Of a stretch of DNA of 39,497 nucleotides, positions 26,790-37,425 are shown piece after piece; position 1 is the stretch's first letter, and every line of letters starts with the position of its first letter. The position numbers and the translations under genes were made by a program. The notes beneath the pieces are model-generated. The model saw only the letters and a list, made by a program, of their open reading frames with translations. It ran no database searches and was not told where the DNA came from. Location of the stretch: assembly GCA_002787095.1 (NCBI GenBank), contig PCVW01000003.1:16777-56273 (forward strand). Reading direction: 5' to 3'. Source of the stretch: Candidatus Omnitrophica bacterium CG11_big_fil_rev_8_21_14_0_20_64_10 (GTDB taxonomy: Bacteria; Omnitrophota; Gorgyraeia; 1-14-0-20-64-10).

Positions 26790-27029
26790 CTACGCGGAGC
26801 GGCGGAAGGAAATGAACTGCTCGTTGTCCAGGAGCTCGGAAGCCAGATGCAGGGCGGCCTGGATGTGCTGAGGGGTCAGGCCAGGATAGGCCTCCAGGAT
26901 TTGGCGAGTGGATTGTCCCCCCTCAAAAAGTTCCAGAACGGAGGCCACCATGATTCGGGTTCCCTTGAAGCAGGGTTTCCCGTGGCAAACCTCCGGGTCG
27001 GCGGAGACATAATCTTCGGTTTTGATCAT
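26790..27029 (-). CDS. DUF433 protein (putative antitoxin partner)
   Basis: YVSADPEVCHGKPCFKGTRIMVASVLELFEGGQSTRQILEAYPGLTPQHIQAALHLASEL. Confidence 0.92.
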   Translation of the reverse strand: MIKTEDYVSADPEVCHGKPCFKGTRIMVASVLELFEGGQSTRQILEAYPGLTPQHIQAALHLASELLDNEQFISFRRSA

Positions 27030-27066
27030 CGGACGCCCTCAGGACAAGTATACCACCGATGAGATG

Positions 27067-27765
27067 TTAGGCGGAGAATTGGGCTTCCAGGCTCGAGAGG
27101 ACCTCCGGCAGGGTCAGGGACTCCATTCCGGCGTTAAAGAGACCCACATCCACAAGGAACCGGTTCCGGCCGGCTTCTTCACTCCGGGAGTAGTGGGCGA
27201 TGGCTTCGGCCGCCGCCAGCGGGATCGCCTGAGGCAGCAGCGGGGCGGCCTCGGTGCTCTCGGGGTCTCGCACCGCTTGAATTACCCGATAACCCCGCGC
27301 GGCGTAATCTTCCAAGCCGGCGGCCGTCAGCAAGTCCAGCCGAAGACTGCTGTTATCCGACCAATCAAATGCCGCGCGCAGATTTCCTTCAAGCCCGAAC
27401 AGATCCACCCGGCTGTCCAGGTCGTCCGGGGCAACCCCCAACAGGTCCGGAGCGAACAGGACCGCGATCTTGTCCTGAGCCGCCGCGGCTTCCCGAACCA
27501 AGCTCACGGTCTCCGCCTCCAGCCCGCCGGCCCGAGGCGGCCCGTCGGATTGGGCGGCTCCGGCGGCGGGAGGGGAGGCCGGAGAAGATGCCTCCCGGCC
27601 GCCGGTCAGCACCAGCGTCAGCTCGTTGACGAGGTCTGGGTTTTCCTCCATCCCGGCGTTGACAGGGCGCAGGGCTTGGGCCGGGCGGGGTACAATTAGG
27701 GAGACCGTTAGCAAAACGACGAGAAATCTCGGCGCGGGCCAACTTGGCCCAAGGGGTCGGTTCAT
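27067..27765 (-). CDS. Secreted protein of unknown function with signal peptide and ALRP motif
   Basis: MNRPLGPSWPAPRFLVVLLTVSLIVPRPAQALRPVNAGMEENPDLVNELTLVLTGG...; 232 aa. Confidence 0.7.
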   Translation of the reverse strand: MNRPLGPSWPAPRFLVVLLTVSLIVPRPAQALRPVNAGMEENPDLVNELTLVLTGGREASSPASPPAAGAAQSDGPPRAGGLEAETVSLVREAAAAQDKIAVLFAPDLLGVAPDDLDSRVDLFGLEGNLRAAFDWSDNSSLRLDLLTAAGLEDYAARGYRVIQAVRDPESTEAAPLLPQAIPLAAAEAIAHYSRSEEAGRNRFLVDVGLFNAGMESLTLPEVLSSLEAQFSA

Positions 27766-27910
27766 ACGGGAAGGTCTACCCGGCCGGCCCGATAAATTCA
27801 ACAGAGACTGTCTAAAACTTTCACACACTAACCATCGGACGAAGATTTGTCTGGGGCAAGTTGACTTTGAAGCGCCGCGGCGGGTAAGATTCACCACGGG
27901 AGCCCATTCG

Positions 27911-28459
27911 ATGACAAAGGACGGAACCGGAAGCCGATCCGGCGGGGCCGGAGCGGCGAAGGAGGCCAAGATCTTCTCGCTCGTCCTGATCCCCCTCCTG
28001 GGACAGTATGTCGTGACCCTGGAGGAGGTGGCCGGCCAGCGGTTGATCCCGATCTGGATCGGGGTCAATGAGGGCAACGCGATCGGGCTCAAGCTCCAGG
28101 AAGAGCAGCTCCCCCGTCCGATGACCCACGACCTGATGTCCAATCTCCTGGATATGTTCCGGATCAAGGTGGAGCGGATCGTCGTCACCGACCTCAAGGA
28201 GGGGACCTACTACGCGGTGCTTCACCTCATGGAGGGGAGCCGCCGTTTCAAGGTGGATTGCCGCCCCTCTGACGCGATGGCGCTTGCCGTCCGGACCCAG
28301 TCCCCGATTTTCATCGAAGAGCGGGTCCTCAAGAAGTGTCCGGTGATCATGAAACCGATCTCCGAGGATGATGTCGCCAAGTTCAAGAAGGAAATCCAGG
28401 GGTTGAAGCCGGAGGATTTCTTCAAGGATTTGGAAGGTCCCACCCCCCACAATCCCTGA
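27911..28459 (+). CDS. Bifunctional nuclease (BFN/DUF151) domain protein
   Basis: LLGQYVVTLEEVAGQRLIPIWIGVNEGNAIGLKLQEEQLPRPMTHDLMSNLL...AVLHLMEGSRRFKVDCRPSDAMALAVRTQSPIFIEERVL. Confidence 0.92.
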   Translation: MTKDGTGSRSGGAGAAKEAKIFSLVLIPLLGQYVVTLEEVAGQRLIPIWIGVNEGNAIGLKLQEEQLPRPMTHDLMSNLLDMFRIKVERIVVTDLKEGTYYAVLHLMEGSRRFKVDCRPSDAMALAVRTQSPIFIEERVLKKCPVIMKPISEDDVAKFKKEIQGLKPEDFFKDLEGPTPHNP

Positions 28460-28548
28460 AAATCCAGGTATACTTCTGACCGGGGCTTGAGAAAGCTTGT
28501 TTTTCTATCCCCTTGTCCCATTAGGGGTTAATTCTATTAGGGGGGTGC

Positions 28549-28923
28549 ATGAGGCTGGTGGAGGAAAAAGAGGCGGCAGGCAGTATCAAAAAGATTTTCG
28601 AGGAGGTCAAGCGGACCCTCCAACTGCCGTTCGTCCCGAAGATCTTCCGGGCGCTGGCGGCCGCCCCGGACCGGCTGGAGGCCGTCTGGGGGGAGCTTCG
28701 GGAGCAGGTGGGGTCCGGACACCTGGATCTGCGCTCCAAGGGGGTCGCCGCTTTCGCCGTTTCCGAGGCGATGGAAAGCGCTTACTTCTCGCCGATCTAC
28801 GCCAGCGCGCTCAAGCGCCTCGGCGTCCGGGATGAGGAGTTGGAGGAGATTCGGCGCCTGGCCGCGCTTCTCAAACAGCTCAATCGGACCGCCGCCGATT
28901 GGAAGTTGGAGCCGGAACTGTGA
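28549..28923 (+). CDS. AhpD-like fold protein without recognisable redox cysteines
   Basis: FEEVKRTLQLPFVPKIFRALAAAPDRLEAVWGELR...AVSEAMESAYFSPIYASALKRLG has AhpD/CMD-like layout. Confidence 0.65.
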   Translation: MRLVEEKEAAGSIKKIFEEVKRTLQLPFVPKIFRALAAAPDRLEAVWGELREQVGSGHLDLRSKGVAAFAVSEAMESAYFSPIYASALKRLGVRDEELEEIRRLAALLKQLNRTAADWKLEPEL

Positions 28924-31019
28924 GCCCGCCCCTGCGCAAGCATGCCGGCGCCAACCGGCGCCATCTGGAGGCAGGGGGACTGCCGGTCCTGCCGGCGTTG
29001 CCGCTGAAGAACCTTAAGCCGATCTTTCTCGACTTCGACGATTCGATGGATCCGGCCGCCTGGGCCCGCCGGATCTGGTGGGTCTCCAACGGCATCGGCG
29101 GCTACGCGGCCGGCGCGATCACCGGGATGAACAGCTGCCGCAGCCACGGGCTTTTGGCCGCCGCGCTCGATCCACCGGCCGGCCGGGTCCTGATGCTCTC
29201 CAAGTTCGAAGAGACGCTGGTGGCGGCTCCGCGGGGCCGCTACGAGCTGTCGGTCAACCGCCATCCCGGCACCTTCCACCCGGAGGGACACCGCTACCTG
29301 GTTCAATTCCGGCTGGATCCCTGGCCGACCTTCCTCTACCGGATTGGCGGGATCCTGCTGGAGAAGTGGGTCTTCATGCTGCCGGGGGAGAATGCGACGG
29401 TCGTCGGCTACGCTCTGCATGCCGCTCCGGGGCCGGTCCGTTTGAATCTCAGGCCGCTGATTCCGCTTCGTCCGCTCGACCGGTTGACGACCGAGCGGGT
29501 GGCTGACCCGCCGAAATGCGTCGAACGGCCCGGCGAGGTGACGATCGAATCGCCGGAGGTTCCGGTCCCGCTGGTTCTGCACCACAGCGCCGAATGGGTG
29601 GAGTCGGCCCCCTGCTGGGTCCGAGGAGTCGTTTATCCGGAGGACCGTTTCTCCCCGGGCGCTCGGGAGGATCTCTGGTCCTTCGGGGAGCTGGTCCACC
29701 TGCTGCGGGTGGGGGAGGCGGTCGCGGTCGTGGCCTCGACCGGACGGCAGGGGACCGCCGAGCCGGCTTTCCACCAGCGGCGGGTGGAGAACACCTTGAC
29801 GGTCGCCGCCCGGCTTCAGGATCCCCCGGGCGCCGGGACGCTGGCGGCCCGGCTTTCCTGGAGCGCCGAGCAGTTCCTGGTCCGCAAGAAACCGCTCGAT
29901 GAACGGCTCTTCCTGCAGGGGGCGGCCCCGACCGGGCCGCCGGCCGGGCGGGAAGCATTGATCGCCCTGCCGGGGCTGCTGCTGGCGACCGGCCGGCAGG
30001 AGCCGGCGCGGGCGGTCCTGGAGACCCTGGCCCGGGAGGTCAAGGACGGGCTGGTGCCGGTCCGCTTTTCGGAAGAGGGCTGCTTCCCGGAGTACGATTC
30101 GGCCGACACCTCCCTCTGGTTCATCTGGGCGGTCTGGCATTACTGGAAGAGCACCCGGGATCTCAAGTTCATCCGAAAATCCCTCCTCCTCCCGATGGAG
30201 GAGATCATCCAGGGGTACCTGGACGGGACCCTCTTCGGGATCGGCATGGAGGAGGACGGCCTGGTGGTCCTGCCCGATGAAACGCTGCCGCTGACCTGGA
30301 TGGACGCCTGGGAGCCGGGCAAGACCCGCTCCGCTCCCGGCTGCGCGGTGACCCCCCGCAACGGCTGTCCGGTCGAGATCAACGCCCTTTGGTACTGCGC
30401 GCTGAAGATCATGGAGACGCTGGAGGAGGAGATGGGGCGGCGGCGGGCCGCCACCTTCCACCGGCTCGCCCACCTGGTGCAGGGGCGCTTCCAGCAGGTG
30501 TTCGTCTCTCCGACCGGCGCGGTCTACGACCGGGTCCTCGAGGGGCTGCAGGATCCCTCGCACCGCCCCAACGCCCTGATCGCCGCCGGCCTGCCGTTCA
30601 CCCCCTTCTCCAAGGAACAGGCGGCGCGGGTTCTCGCCGACGCCGAACGGGAGCTGTTGACGCCGTTCGGCCTCAGGACCCTGTCGCCCAAGGACGGCCG
30701 GTATCAGGGCCGCTGCGCCGGGAACCTGAAGGCGCAGGCGCAGGCGATGCACCAGGGGACGGTCTGGAGCTGGCTGATGGGCCCATATGTCTCGACGGTC
30801 CTCAAAGTCCGGCGGCTGACCCGCTCGGTGCAGAGCGATCTGAAGGGAAGGATTGGGTTCTTCCTGGAGCAGATGGAACGGCGGCACCTGGGGATTGTTC
30901 CGGCTCTCTTCGACGGGGATGCGCCGCACGCGCCCCGGGCGGGGGCGGGCGCCGAGGCGGCCGCGGCCGGCATGCTGCTCAAGGGGATCCAGGAGGCCAA
31001 GCTCAGGGAGCGCGCGTGA
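28920..31019 (+). CDS. Glycogen debranching enzyme (amylo-alpha-1,6-glucosidase family)
   Basis: WVSNGIGGYAAGAITGMNSCRSHGLLAAAL, DTSLWFIWAVWHYWKSTRDLKFI, LTWMDAW, NGCPVEINALWYCALKIM, YQGRCAGNLKAQAQAMHQGTVWSWLMGPYV; GTG start overlaps the upstream TGA. Confidence 0.92.
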   Translation: MSPPLRKHAGANRRHLEAGGLPVLPALPLKNLKPIFLDFDDSMDPAAWARRIWWVSNGIGGYAAGAITGMNSCRSHGLLAAALDPPAGRVLMLSKFEETLVAAPRGRYELSVNRHPGTFHPEGHRYLVQFRLDPWPTFLYRIGGILLEKWVFMLPGENATVVGYALHAAPGPVRLNLRPLIPLRPLDRLTTERVADPPKCVERPGEVTIESPEVPVPLVLHHSAEWVESAPCWVRGVVYPEDRFSPGAREDLWSFGELVHLLRVGEAVAVVASTGRQGTAEPAFHQRRVENTLTVAARLQDPPGAGTLAARLSWSAEQFLVRKKPLDERLFLQGAAPTGPPAGREALIALPGLLLATGRQEPARAVLETLAREVKDGLVPVRFSEEGCFPEYDSADTSLWFIWAVWHYWKSTRDLKFIRKSLLLPMEEIIQGYLDGTLFGIGMEEDGLVVLPDETLPLTWMDAWEPGKTRSAPGCAVTPRNGCPVEINALWYCALKIMETLEEEMGRRRAATFHRLAHLVQGRFQQVFVSPTGAVYDRVLEGLQDPSHRPNALIAAGLPFTPFSKEQAARVLADAERELLTPFGLRTLSPKDGRYQGRCAGNLKAQAQAMHQGTVWSWLMGPYVSTVLKVRRLTRSVQSDLKGRIGFFLEQMERRHLGIVPALFDGDAPHAPRAGAGAEAAAAGMLLKGIQEAKLRERA

Positions 31020-31023
31020 TAGA

Positions 31024-31545
31024 ATGAGCCCGATGCGGAACGAGAAGGGGTTGACCCTCGTGGAGATCATTATCGCCGCCTTCCTGGTCGGCGTGGTGGC
31101 GCTCGGGATCGGGTCGCTGATGAGCACCTTCTCCTCCCAGATGGTCCAGACCGCCGGGACGATGACCGGCCAGGCCGATGCCAACTTCGCGATGGAGCAC
31201 ATGAAGCGGTACCTGGCTCAGGCGACCAGCTTCGTGCTGGTGGATGTGGACGGCAACGGCGATTTTGAGCGGATCGAGTTCACCCGGATCCCAACGGTGG
31301 GGGCGGTCGAAGCCGAGTGCGCCTATGAATGGATCACCGCCGGCGGCAGCTTCGTGCGGTACACTGAGGACACCGATGCCAACGGGACCAACGACATCAC
31401 CGAAACCTTGACGGATCGAGTGAACCTGCTGGATTTCAACGATCCGACCGCCAACGAGATCGAGGTGGAGCTGGAGGTTCAACCCGCCGCGTCGCCCCGG
31501 CCTTCCCGCATGCGGACGACGGTCAGCCCCCGGGGGATTCCGTGA
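31024..31545 (+). CDS. Type IV pilin-like minor pseudopilin 1
   Basis: MRNEKGLTLVEIIIAAFLVGVVALGIGSLM prepilin signal (G|LTLVE). Confidence 0.88.
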   Translation: MSPMRNEKGLTLVEIIIAAFLVGVVALGIGSLMSTFSSQMVQTAGTMTGQADANFAMEHMKRYLAQATSFVLVDVDGNGDFERIEFTRIPTVGAVEAECAYEWITAGGSFVRYTEDTDANGTNDITETLTDRVNLLDFNDPTANEIEVELEVQPAASPRPSRMRTTVSPRGIP

Positions 31546-31997
31546 ATCGTCCTCTCGCCAATGAGCGGGGAGCGGCGCTGGCGATGACGATCGCCGCGGC
31601 CTTGCTGATCACCGGGATGGTGGTGTTGATGTCCCGGATGACGATGCGCCGGTTTGAGTCGGCCTCTTTCCGGAGTGACCGTCTGGCGGCGCTGAATCTC
31701 AGCGAGGCGGGCACCCGCTACGCCTGGGCCCGTCTCAGCAGCGGGACCGATACCCTCGCGGCGGACGCGGAGGCCGCCGGGGACGACACCGAGTACATCA
31801 TTGCTTCGGCAACCCCCTCTCCGGTCTCCGGTTTGGTGCCGGACGAGACCGATCCCATGCTGCGGCTCAACGGCCGGGAGATTGAGGTGCGGGTGATTTG
31901 GCAGAATCCGGACGGGACGCAGGGACCGGCCCTGCCCAACGGCGCGGAGTTTGAGGTGCATGTCTACACCGACTACGGATACGGACCGGACACATGA
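31542..31997 (+). CDS. PilX-like minor pseudopilin 2
   Basis: NERGAALAMTIAAALLITGMVVLMSRMTMRRFESASFRSDRLAALNLSEAG. Confidence 0.78.
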   Translation: MNRPLANERGAALAMTIAAALLITGMVVLMSRMTMRRFESASFRSDRLAALNLSEAGTRYAWARLSSGTDTLAADAEAAGDDTEYIIASATPSPVSGLVPDETDPMLRLNGREIEVRVIWQNPDGTQGPALPNGAEFEVHVYTDYGYGPDT

Positions 31998-32557
31998 TGA
32001 TCCCGGCGAATGAGCGGGGGGTTTCCCTCATCGAGGTTCTGGTCTCGGTGGTGCTGGTGGGGCTGGTGGCCGCCGGGCTGATCGGCTCCCTCGTGCTGAT
32101 TCGCCAAGGGGGGTGGCGCTCCAACAGCGAGAGCGAGATGGGGGAGTACGCCCAGCGGATCGCCGAGGAGCTGCGGACGGTTGTCACCGGCGCCCGGGCC
32201 GACGGGCTGGACCTGGCCCCCGGCTTCTATGTCGGGAGCGATTATCAGGATTATGATTGGGATCCGGACACCGCCGGCCGGCAGGACCCGGCCAACGCCT
32301 GCGGGGCGACGATCGTCCCGATCGATGCGCTGGATGTCAGCGTCCTCAACCCGGGGTTGGTCCGGTTCAATCCCCGGATTGCCTACTATGTGGAAGACAT
32401 GGTGACCCAGGTGGCTCCCAACGGTGCGGAGGATCCCAATGATAAGACCGGCTGCAGCTTGGGGGCCGGCCGGGCCGCCGACGCCGACGGGGACGGGACG
32501 ATGGACCTGCTCTGGACCAAGATCACGATCGACTGGGACGCCCCCACCACCAACTGA
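31994..32557 (+). CDS. PilV-like minor pseudopilin 3
   Basis: MIPANERGVSLIEVLVSVVLVGLVAAGLIGSLVLIR prepilin signal (G|VSLIE). Confidence 0.88.
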   Translation: MMIPANERGVSLIEVLVSVVLVGLVAAGLIGSLVLIRQGGWRSNSESEMGEYAQRIAEELRTVVTGARADGLDLAPGFYVGSDYQDYDWDPDTAGRQDPANACGATIVPIDALDVSVLNPGLVRFNPRIAYYVEDMVTQVAPNGAEDPNDKTGCSLGAGRAADADGDGTMDLLWTKITIDWDAPTTN

Positions 32558-32646
32558 CCCCCCTTTACACCTTTCCTCCATTGGGGTAGAATACGCCTCT
32601 CGCCAAAGATTTCTCTGCGGCAATTTTTCTTCCTTAAGGGGGGGGT

Positions 32647-34002
32647 GTGAGCGCGGAAAAACAGCAGCATCCGATGGACCTTCAGGAGCCGGATCCGACC
32701 GGAAATCCGAGTCCGGCAATCGCCAAACTTTCCATTGACGGCAAGACGATCGACCTGCCGGTCGTGACCGGCACCGAGCAGGAGAAGGGGGTCGACATCA
32801 CCAAACTCCGGGCGCAGACCGGGGCGGTGACGATTGATCCGGGCTTCGCCAACACCGCTTCGTGCCTGAGTGACATCACCTTTCTGGACGGCGAACGAGG
32901 GATCCTCCGCTACCGGGGAGTCCCGATCGAGGAGTTGGCCGAGCACGCGACCTACACCGACACCGCCTATCTTCTGATCCACGGGAATCTGGCCCCCCAG
33001 CGGGAGTTGGACCAGTTTTCCGGCCGGATCAACCAGAAGGTGAATCTCCCGGCGGGGTTGGAGAAGTTCTACGACTGCTTCCCCAAGGGGACCCACCCGA
33101 TGGCGATGCTCTCGGCGATGGCGGCGGCCCTTTCGGGGTCTTATCCGGCCCTGCTGAATCCGACGCCGACCCGGGAGGAGATTGACGAGGTGATCGTCAC
33201 CCTGCTCGGCCAGTTTCCGACCCTCTGCGCCTACGGCTATCGCAAGGGACAGGGCCTGTCGTTGATCCCGCCCCGGCAGGATCTGGCCGGCGTCGCCAGC
33301 TTCCTTCACATGATGAACGGCCGCCCGGGGGATCAGCAGGATCCCAACCCGGTCGCGGTCAACGCGCTGAGGAAGATCCTGATCCTGCACGCCGACCATG
33401 AGCAGAACTGCTCCACTTCGACGGTCCGGCTCGTCGGCTCCTCCCGGGCGAACGCCTTCGTTTCAATCGCGTCGGGGGTGGCCGCCCTCTGGGGGCCGCT
33501 GCACGGCGGCGCCAATCAGGCGGTCATCGAGATGCTGGAGCAGATCCGGGCCGACGGGGGGGAGTTCTCCAAGTTCATCCGGATGGCCAAGGACAAGGAC
33601 TCCGGCTTCCGGATGATGGGCTTCGGCCACCGGGTCTACAAGAACTTCGACCCGCGGGCCAGGATCCTCAAGGCTTCCTGCGATGAGGTGCTCGGCAAGC
33701 TCGGCATCCACGACCCGCTGCTGGACTTGGCCAAGCAGCTGGAGGCGGCGGCCCTCAAGGACGATTACTTCGTCTCCCGCAAGCTTTACCCGAATGTGGA
33801 CTTCTACAGCGGCATCATCCTCCGGGCGCTGGGGATCCCGACCGAGCAGTTCACGGTGATCTTCGCCCTCGGTCGGCTGGCCGGCTGGCTGGCCCACTGG
33901 AAGGAGATGCTGGAGTCGCCCGGGTTTAGGATCGGGCGGCCCCGCCAGATTTACACCGGCCCGACCCAGCGGCGCTTCGTCCGGGTCGCTCAGCGGGGCT
34001 GA
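32647..34002 (+). CDS. gltA: Citrate synthase
   Basis: ITFLDGERGILRYRGVPIEELAEHATY, HADHEQNCSTSTVRLVGSS, LWGPLHGGANQAVIEML, GFGHRVYKNFDPRA, NVDFYSGIILRALGIP. Confidence 0.97.
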   Translation: MSAEKQQHPMDLQEPDPTGNPSPAIAKLSIDGKTIDLPVVTGTEQEKGVDITKLRAQTGAVTIDPGFANTASCLSDITFLDGERGILRYRGVPIEELAEHATYTDTAYLLIHGNLAPQRELDQFSGRINQKVNLPAGLEKFYDCFPKGTHPMAMLSAMAAALSGSYPALLNPTPTREEIDEVIVTLLGQFPTLCAYGYRKGQGLSLIPPRQDLAGVASFLHMMNGRPGDQQDPNPVAVNALRKILILHADHEQNCSTSTVRLVGSSRANAFVSIASGVAALWGPLHGGANQAVIEMLEQIRADGGEFSKFIRMAKDKDSGFRMMGFGHRVYKNFDPRARILKASCDEVLGKLGIHDPLLDLAKQLEAAALKDDYFVSRKLYPNVDFYSGIILRALGIPTEQFTVIFALGRLAGWLAHWKEMLESPGFRIGRPRQIYTGPTQRRFVRVAQRG

Positions 34003-34006
34003 CGCC

Positions 34007-34940
34007 ATGGCGAAGCCGAAAGTCGGGATCATTGGGGCCGGGAATGTCGGGGCTACCTGCGCCCAGCGGATCCTGGAGCGGGACATCGCCGATGTGGCGC
34101 TGGTGGATGTCGTCGCCGGGTTGGCGGCCGGCAAGGCGCTGGACCTGGCCCAGGCGGCGGTGCTGGAAGGGCATGACGGCAAGATCGTCGGTTCTCATGA
34201 ATACACGGGCCTGCAGGGGGCCCAGATCGTCGTCATCACCGCCGGCATGGCCCGCAAGCCGGGGATGACCCGGGAAGACCTGCTCGAAGCCAACGCCAAG
34301 ATCGTCCATTCCATCGTCCCCCGGGTGATGTCCCAGGCGCCGGAGGCGATCCTGATCTTGGTCAGCAATCCGCTGGATGCGATGGCCTACCTGGCGGCCC
34401 AGATGACGAAGTGGGGGCCCCGCCGGGTTTTCGGCATGGCCGGCGTTCTGGACTCCGCCCGGCTGCGCTGCTTCGTCGCCGAGAAACTCAAGGTCTCCGT
34501 CAAGGAGGTGCAGGGGCTGGTGCTCGGCGGGCATGGCGACACGATGGTGCCGGTGCCGGAGATGACGACCGTCGCCGGGGTCCCGATTACGAAGCTTCTT
34601 CCGAAGGAGGAGGTGGAGCAGCTGATTGAGCGGACCCGCAAGGGGGGCGCCGAGATCGTGGGGCTGCTCAAGACCGGCTCGGCCTTCTATGCTCCGGCCA
34701 GCTCCACCGCCGACATGGTGCAGGCGATCCTCCTCAACGAGAACCGGATCCTCCCGGTCTGCGCCTGGCTGACCGGCCAGTACGGGCTCGACAAGGTGTA
34801 CTGCGGCGTCCCGGCCCGGCTGGGGCAGGGGGGGCTGCGGGAGGTGGTGGAGATTCCCCTGTCCGACGCGGCCAAGAAATCCCTGAATCAGTCGGCCGAC
34901 GCGGTCCGTAAGGAAATGAAGGCGATTGACGCCTTTCTGA

Positions 34941-34954
<14 letters not shown>
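34007..34954 (+). CDS. mdh: Malate dehydrogenase (LDH-like family)
   Basis: KVGIIGAGNVGATCAQRI, VVITAGMARKPGMTREDLLEANAKIV, GMAGVLDSARLRCFVAEKL, GGHGDTMVPVPEM. Confidence 0.97.
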
Positions 34955-36100
<1,146 letters not shown>

Positions 36101-36104
<4 letters not shown>

Positions 36105-37015
36105 GCATTCTGCTGGGCAGCACCATCAAAGTCATCGTGCAGGGGATCACCGGCAAGGCGGGTGGTTTCCACGCCGCGCAGATGCTGGAGTACGGAACGC
36201 CGGTTGTCGCCGGCGTCACCCCCGGCCGGGGGGGGGAGCGCTGGGAGAAGAAGCTGCCGATCTTCGACTCGGTCGCCGAGGCGGCGGAGAAGACGGGTGC
36301 GACCGCGACCGGGATCTTCGTGCCGGCCCCCTTCGGGGCCGACGCGATCCTGGAGGCGGCCGCAGCCGGCCTGGAACTGATCGTCGTGATCACCGAGGGG
36401 ATCCCCGCCCGGGACATGGCCCGGGTCAAGCGGCTGGTCCGGCAGGTCTCGCCGCTTAAGAACGGGCCGGTCATCATCGGGCCCAACGGACCGGGGCTGA
36501 TCACGCCGGGGCAGGCGAAGATCGGCATCATGCCCGGCTACATCCACACCCCCGGCCCGGTCGGGTTGGTCTCCCGCTCCGGCACCCTGACCTATGAAGC
36601 GGTCTGGCAGCTGACGCAGCGGGGGCTCGGGCAGTCCACCTGCGTCGGGATCGGCGGGGACTCAATCCCCGGCACCGGCTTCATCGAGGTTCTGGAGCGG
36701 TTCGAGAAGGACCCGGCCACCAAGGCGGTCGTCCTGATCGGAGAGATCGGCGGCTCCGCCGAGGAGGCGGCCGCCGACTACATCCGGGAGCATTTCTCCA
36801 AGCCGGTCGTCGCCTTCGTCGCCGGCGCCACCGCCCCGAAGGAGAAGCGGATGGGGCATGCCGGCGCGGTGATCGCCCAGGGGCAGGGGACGCACGAGTC
36901 GAAGATCAAGGCGCTCAAGGCGGCCGGCGTCTCGATCGCCCGCAATCCCTCCGACATCGGCGAGACGATGGCGGAGCTGTTTCAGAACAAAGATCTGATC
37001 CCCGCCCTCCAGTAA
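36101..37015 (+). CDS. sucD: Succinyl-CoA ligase alpha subunit
   Basis: [78 protein letters not shown]. Confidence 0.98.
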
Positions 37016-37078
37016 CACAGCCGCCTGGAGTTGCCGGCGGCCATCCCCTTCCCGGAATCCCGCGCCGTGGGCCGGGGT

Positions 37079-37161
37079 TCGAGGAACGCATCGTTTTCCC
37101 CACCGTGGAAAACGACGCTTGGCTCCTCGACCTCGCTCGTCCCGCCCCAAAGAGGCGGGAC
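37079..37161. other. Structured intergenic region with two hairpins
   Basis: TCGAGGA(37079-37085)...CGTTTTCC(37092-37099)-loop-GGAAAACG(37107-37114)...TCCTCGA(37124-37130); GTCCCGCC(37139-37146)-loop-GGCGGGAC(37154-37161). Confidence 0.6.
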
Positions 37162-37390
37162 ACCATGGCCGCTCGGTCTGCGGACATCCTCTCACCCCGA
37201 CCCCCGACACAGAATTCCTTTCAGGGGATAGGGGCCGGTGACTGCTCCCCTGTGCAGCTATCTGGCCGGGGTTGTTCCCCCGAGGCCTCCGGCGAATCCT
37301 CCGCCATTCGCCAATCCCCGGCCATGGAATGCCCTCCGCGAATCCTTCGCCGAATTTTTTGAGGAATGACTGTCACGCGGTTATTTTCTC

Positions 37391-37419
37391 TTGACTATAT
37401 AACCTATAGGTTATATACT
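37391..37419 (+). promoter_or_regulatory. Promoter with a perfect 22-bp palindromic operator for the TA operon
   Basis: TTGACT (37391-37396), 17-nt spacer, TATACT (37414-37419); palindrome TATATAACCTATAGGTTATATA at 37396-37417. Confidence 0.85.
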
Positions 37420-37425
37420 TGATCT

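Noticed and set aside
28797-31202. 801-aa minus-strand ORF
   Set aside because: Antisense of the glycogen debranching enzyme; no recognisable motifs.
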